From: Pseudomonadota bacterium
GTDB lineage: Bacteria > Pseudomonadota > Alphaproteobacteria > Rhizobiales > Xanthobacteraceae
Assembly: GCA_023386885.1 (NCBI GenBank)
Contig: JAEWIX010000066.1
Coordinates: 1-7,932 of the forward strand
Length of the DNA: 7,932 nt
Direction of reading: 5' to 3'
The notes beneath the pieces were generated by a model. The model did not search any database. It was given only the letters and a program-made list of their open reading frames with translations, and had not been told where the DNA came from. Within the stretch, counting starts at the first letter, position 1. Each line of letters opens with the position of its first letter. Positions 5,741 through 7,932 of this stretch are shown here, piece by piece. The position numbers were made by a program, and so were the translations under genes.

Positions 5741-7167
5741 CGCGCCACCTCCCATGTCGTCACCGGCTTGCCGTCGGCACCCTTGCCGTCCTTCAACACG
5801 ATGCCTTTCACGGCGAGTTCGTCGCGAATGCGATCGGACTCGGCCCAGTTCTTTGCTACGCGCGCGGCGGCACGTGCGGCGATGTAGCCGTCGATCTCGT
5901 CGCGGCTCGGCAGATCGCTTGCGTCCAGCCCGTAGTTCGCGATCTCATCCGCCGTCTCACCATTCCAGACTCCGAGGAAGCGCAGCGTGCCGCCCAGATT
6001 TGCCGCCGCTTCGGCACTTCCGCTTCTGGCCTCGCGATGAAACGCATGGAGCATCGCAACGACACCTGGCGTGTTCAGATCGTCGGCTAAAATGTCCAGG
6101 GATTCTTGCGGCAAAACCGTGGCGGATGGTTTGGCACCCGCCGCGACGCCGATCCAGTCAGCCAACGCCTTTCGCACCTCGGCCAGCCGCTCGGCGGTCC
6201 AGTCGATTGGCTGACGGTAGTGCGTCATCAGCATCGCCAGACGCAGGACTGCGCCATGCCACTTGGTCGCGCCGAACGTCGTCGTCGCCAGTAACTCGCG
6301 GATGGTGACGAAGTTACCGAGCGACTTCGACATCTTCTCGCCTTCGACCTGCAAAAAGCCGTTGTGCATCCAGACATTGGCCATGCGGTCGTGATGGAAA
6401 GCGCAGCAGGTCTGCGCCAGTTCGTTTTCGTGATGCGGAAACACCAGATCGATGCCGCCGCCGTGAATGTCGAACTGCTCGCCGAGATGCTTCCACGCCA
6501 TCGCCGAGCATTCGAGATGCCAACCCGGCCGCCCTTCGACGGCGATGCCACCCGGCGACGGCCATGACGGCTCGCCCGGCTTCGAGGGTTTCCACAGCAC
6601 GAAGTCCATGGCGTCGCGCTTGTAGGGCGCGACATCGACCCGCGCGCCGGCCACCATCTCGTCGAGCGAACGCCGCGCCAGCCGTCCGTAGTTCTCCATC
6701 GAGGCGACAGCGAATAGCACGTGGTCCTGCTCGACATAGGCGTGACCGCCTTCGATCAGTTTCTCGATGATCGCGCGCATCTCGGGAATGTGCTCGGTGG
6801 CGCGCGGCTCGACGCTCGGGCGCAGGCAGCCCAGCGCATCGACGTCGGCATGAAACTGCTTCTCGGTTTCCTCGGTGACCTTGCGGATCGCCTCGTTCAG
6901 CGGCAGATCGGGAAAATCCCGCGCCGCGCGCGCGTTGATCTTGTCGTCGACATCGGTGATGTTACGGACATAAGTGACGTGGTCCGCGCCGTAGACGTGC
7001 CGCAGCAGCCGGAACAGCACGTCGAACACGATCACCGGCCGCGCGTTGCCGATGTGCGCGAAGTCGTAGACCGTCGGCCCGCAGACGTACATCCGCACGT
7101 GGGCCGGATCGAGCGGCCGGAACGACTGCTTCTCCTTCGTCAAGGTGTTGTAGAGGCGAAGTTCCAT
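5737..7167 (-). CDS. cysS: Cysteine--tRNA ligase (476 aa)
   Basis: Class Ia aminoacyl-tRNA synthetase that joins cysteine to tRNA-Cys in the cytoplasm, essential for protein synthesis. The protein starts MELRLYNTLTKEKQSFRPLD, as family members do. Visible signatures are the HIGN form of the HIGH motif (38-41) and KMSKS (278-282), which bind ATP. The zinc site that selects cysteine is complete: C29, C220, H245 and E249. The last three are 11 residues later than the E. coli ligands I recall (C209, H234, E238), which reflects a small insertion between the first and second ligands. A DALR-type helical domain (about 330-400) and a C-terminal region follow. The length is normal for the family. It is the first gene of a five-gene minus-strand operon, and its stop overlaps the next start (ATGA). 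The Shine-Dalgarno is weak. A very short ORF (MPMASCPGFSFLD) ends 6 nt before the start and may affect initiation. Confidence 0.97.
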   Translation of the reverse strand: MELRLYNTLTKEKQSFRPLDPAHVRMYVCGPTVYDFAHIGNARPVIVFDVLFRLLRHVYGADHVTYVRNITDVDDKINARAARDFPDLPLNEAIRKVTEETEKQFHADVDALGCLRPSVEPRATEHIPEMRAIIEKLIEGGHAYVEQDHVLFAVASMENYGRLARRSLDEMVAGARVDVAPYKRDAMDFVLWKPSKPGEPSWPSPGGIAVEGRPGWHLECSAMAWKHLGEQFDIHGGGIDLVFPHHENELAQTCCAFHHDRMANVWMHNGFLQVEGEKMSKSLGNFVTIRELLATTTFGATKWHGAVLRLAMLMTHYRQPIDWTAERLAEVRKALADWIGVAAGAKPSATVLPQESLDILADDLNTPGVVAMLHAFHREARSGSAEAAANLGGTLRFLGVWNGETADEIANYGLDASDLPSRDEIDGYIAARAAARVAKNWAESDRIRDELAVKGIVLKDGKGADGKPVTTWEVAR

Positions 7168-7331
7168 CGGTCATCAATCCAGAAACGAGAAGCCAGGGCA
7201 TGAAGCCATAGGCATACGGTCCCCCGGGCCGGGCGTCCGCTCATGAATCGATGAGAATAGACAGCCTCAGCCAGCGAAAACGCTAGCTAATAATCGAGCG
7301 GCAAATGCCACAATCGGTGAGGAGGCTATAC

Positions 7332-7382
7332 ATGGGCGCACCATGTGCCAGACCGGGGGATGGCGTCAAGTCCCTGCCCTGA
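7332..7382 (+). CDS. Candidate 16-codon leader peptide
   Basis: ATG at 7332 opens a 16-codon frame, MGAPCARPGDGVKSLP, ending in TGA. AGGAGG (7320-7325) lies 6 nt before the ATG, the best Shine-Dalgarno in the window and better than those of the large genes. The stop codon lies in the right arm of a stem-loop (7356-7392), the usual geometry for ribosome-controlled leader structures. A second ATG at 7343 opens an overlapping 26-codon frame (starts MCQTGGWRQ, ends 7423). Peptide and structure are about 100 nt upstream of the exported protein gene. No run of a single regulatory amino acid is seen, so this may be a false positive or part of a small RNA. Confidence 0.3.
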   Translation: MGAPCARPGDGVKSLP

Positions 7383-7392
7383 CGCCGTTTCC
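7356..7392 (+). promoter_or_regulatory. Stem-loop in the leader of the exported protein gene
   Basis: GGCGTCA (7362-7368) and TGACGCC (7380-7386) form a perfect 7-bp core around an 11-nt loop. Read as plus-strand RNA it extends outward to 7356 and 7392 with two G-C pairs, one A-U and three G-U pairs, giving about 13 pairs. The G-U pairs would be A-C mismatches in minus-strand RNA, so the structure favours plus-strand transcription. No T-run follows closely enough for a standard terminator (next is AAGATTTT). Confidence 0.4.
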
Positions 7393-7415
7393 AAGATTTT
7401 GGCGGCCGAGTCTTC

Positions 7416-7437
7416 AAGGTTAATCATTTTTAACCTT
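7416..7437. promoter_or_regulatory. AT-rich palindrome, possible regulator site (CtrA-like, nonstandard spacing)
   Basis: AAGGTTAA (7416-7423) and TTAACCTT (7430-7437) are exact inverted repeats around TCATTT, 41 nt before the start of the exported protein gene. It stands out as an AT-rich island in GC-rich DNA, as promoters and operators often do. The two TTAA cores recall the alphaproteobacterial CtrA site TTAA-N7-TTAA, but the gap here is 6 nt, so binding is doubtful. Confidence 0.4.
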
Positions 7438-7478
7438 TCGGGCGTACCGATGACGAGACGCTGTCATTCCGGTGCCCC

Positions 7479-7796
7479 ATGAAATCGACCTCTGTTCTGG
7501 TTGCTCTGGCTGCTTTCGCGGCCCTCTCCGCTGCCGTGCCGGCTCGCGCCGACAACCGGGTCTTTATCATCGCCAACCAATCCGACGGCTACGGCATCGA
7601 TGAATGCCTCGCCAACGGTCAGAAATGCGGCGTTCATGCCGCCCGCGCCTACTGCCAGTCGCGGGAATTCACCGAGGCGACCGCGTTCCGTCGGGTCGAC
7701 CCCCACGAGGTGACTGGCGCCATTCCGGCCTCGACCGGCGGCCGCCGCCGGGGTTCCGGCGGCGCCGAATTCATCGCCATCACCTGCCACCGCTAA
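7479..7796 (+). CDS. Small exported four-cysteine protein, function unknown
   Basis: A 105-residue protein with a clear Sec signal peptide: basic start MKS, a hydrophobic core (about 6-20) and an ARA-type cleavage motif, with predicted cutting after A24 (VPARA/DNRV). The mature part is about 81 residues and begins DNRVFIIANQSDGYGIDECL. It has four cysteines (C43, C50, C59, C103), an even number that suits two disulfides in the periplasm. There is an RRVD segment (71-74) and a Gly/Arg-rich stretch GGRRRGSGG (87-95). I recall similar hypothetical proteins starting DNRVF-IAN in other Rhizobiales but know no function or domain name. The start is the first ATG before the signal peptide; the Shine-Dalgarno is poor. 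It is alone on the plus strand, with an AT-rich palindrome and a structured leader upstream. Confidence 0.8.
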   Translation: MKSTSVLVALAAFAALSAAVPARADNRVFIIANQSDGYGIDECLANGQKCGVHAARAYCQSREFTEATAFRRVDPHEVTGAIPASTGGRRRGSGGAEFIAITCHR

Positions 7797-7911
7797 AGGC
7801 AGACGCCCACTGCACGAATTCGTCATGGGATCGCAGCCGCGATCGCCACACTCACGCCTTGGAACGACGTGACAGTGGTTCAGGTCGTCGCTAAACCGGA
7901 CCAGCCCCCGG
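7797..7911. other. Intergenic region right of the exported protein gene
   Basis: No gene is supported here. A 6-bp inverted repeat (GATCGC 7829-7834, GCGATC 7839-7844) is too weak to name. Open frames crossing it lack start sites and family resemblance. Confidence 0.5.
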
Positions 7912-7932
7912 CCGCGATACCCTGTATCGCGG
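7912..7932. terminator. Perfect 9-bp hairpin at the window edge, possible terminator
   Basis: CCGCGATAC (7912-7920) and GTATCGCGG (7924-7932) are exact inverted repeats with a 3-nt loop. Placed 116 nt after the exported protein gene, this is the right shape for an intrinsic terminator. The bases that would show a T-run on the plus strand are beyond the window, and on the minus strand the following bases (GGCCGGGGG) are not T-rich. It could also be a dispersed palindrome or an operator of the next gene. Confidence 0.4.

Larger units (their letters stand above)
7168..7478. other. Divergent intergenic region, cysS / exported protein gene
   Basis: These 311 nt separate cysS (minus) from the exported protein gene (plus) and must hold promoters for both. 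I see no tRNA and no known riboswitch. On the plus strand from about 7317 there is a structured stretch: a strong Shine-Dalgarno, an ATG within a small hairpin (ACATGG 7330-7335 with CCATGT 7341-7346), a long wobble-containing stem at 7356-7392, and an AT-rich palindrome at 7416-7437. On the cysS side there is a 13-codon open frame (7174-7215, minus). No convincing -35/-10 pair could be placed on either strand. Confidence 0.5.

Noticed and set aside
6721..7203. Plus-strand open frame (160 codons) opposite the 5' part of cysS
   Set aside because: Antisense to the conserved N-terminal half of cysS, with low-complexity composition.
7269..7288. Small stem AGC-C-AGCG / CGCT-A-GCT with AAAA loop
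   Set aside because: Only four continuous pairs plus three beyond a mismatch, and no T-run in either direction, so it is not distinguishable from chance.
7168..7330. T-box or other known riboswitch upstream of cysS
   Set aside because: No T-box sequence or specifier-loop architecture is visible, and T-boxes on cysS are a feature of Gram-positive bacteria.
7464..7826. Minus-strand open frame (120 codons) opposite the exported protein gene
   Set aside because: The plus-strand frame has a convincing signal peptide and cysteine pattern. The minus frame is Gly/Ala-rich with no recognisable features.
1..7932. Mobile element, phage, CRISPR, toxin-antitoxin or defence system
   Set aside because: No transposase, integrase, direct-repeat array, or toxin/antitoxin pair was seen. 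All larger genes are core metabolism or transport with uniform composition.

Overview
The window looks like chromosomal housekeeping DNA of an alphaproteobacterium, most likely Nitrobacteraceae/Bradyrhizobiaceae (Bradyrhizobium, Rhodopseudomonas, Nitrobacter, Afipia-Oligotropha group). This rests on high GC, the short alphaproteobacterial type of phosphatidylserine decarboxylase, and protein sequences that resemble remembered homologues from that family. Genus cannot be settled by eye. I see no mobile element, CRISPR array, rRNA or tRNA.

Layout. Positions 1-2278 (minus strand) hold an Atm1-type ABC exporter followed 50 nt downstream by the start of psd, which runs off the left edge. Positions 2279-2507 form a divergent control region with a perfect 12-bp hairpin just upstream of the exporter start. 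Positions 2508-3113 (plus) encode a LOG-family nucleotide phosphoribohydrolase. It ends 10 nt from the end of a minus-strand operon covering 3124-7167. Read 5' to 3', that operon is cysS, a 37-codon single-pass membrane protein, a GNAT acetyltransferase, cimA and a VOC-fold protein. Its first four genes are joined by stop/start overlaps (ATGA, TGATG, ATGA), and the last follows after 12 nt. Positions 7168-7478 are a divergent intergenic region with several hairpins, a minimal ORF behind a very good Shine-Dalgarno, and a TTAA-N6-TTAA palindrome. Positions 7479-7796 (plus) encode a small exported four-cysteine protein of unknown function. A perfect 9-bp hairpin sits at the right edge.

How the genes fit together. 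cysS charges tRNA-Cys. CimA makes citramalate from pyruvate and acetyl-CoA, the threonine-independent entry to isoleucine. The GNAT and VOC proteins have no assignable substrate. The exporter probably moves glutathione conjugates or glutathione-bound sulfur/metal species out of the cytoplasm, and psd makes phosphatidylethanolamine.

The window is mostly ordinary. The parts worth attention are the unannotated-size membrane miniprotein inside the cysS operon, the structured leader between cysS and the exported protein gene, and the hairpin in the exporter leader. I found no convincing evidence of a new multi-gene system.
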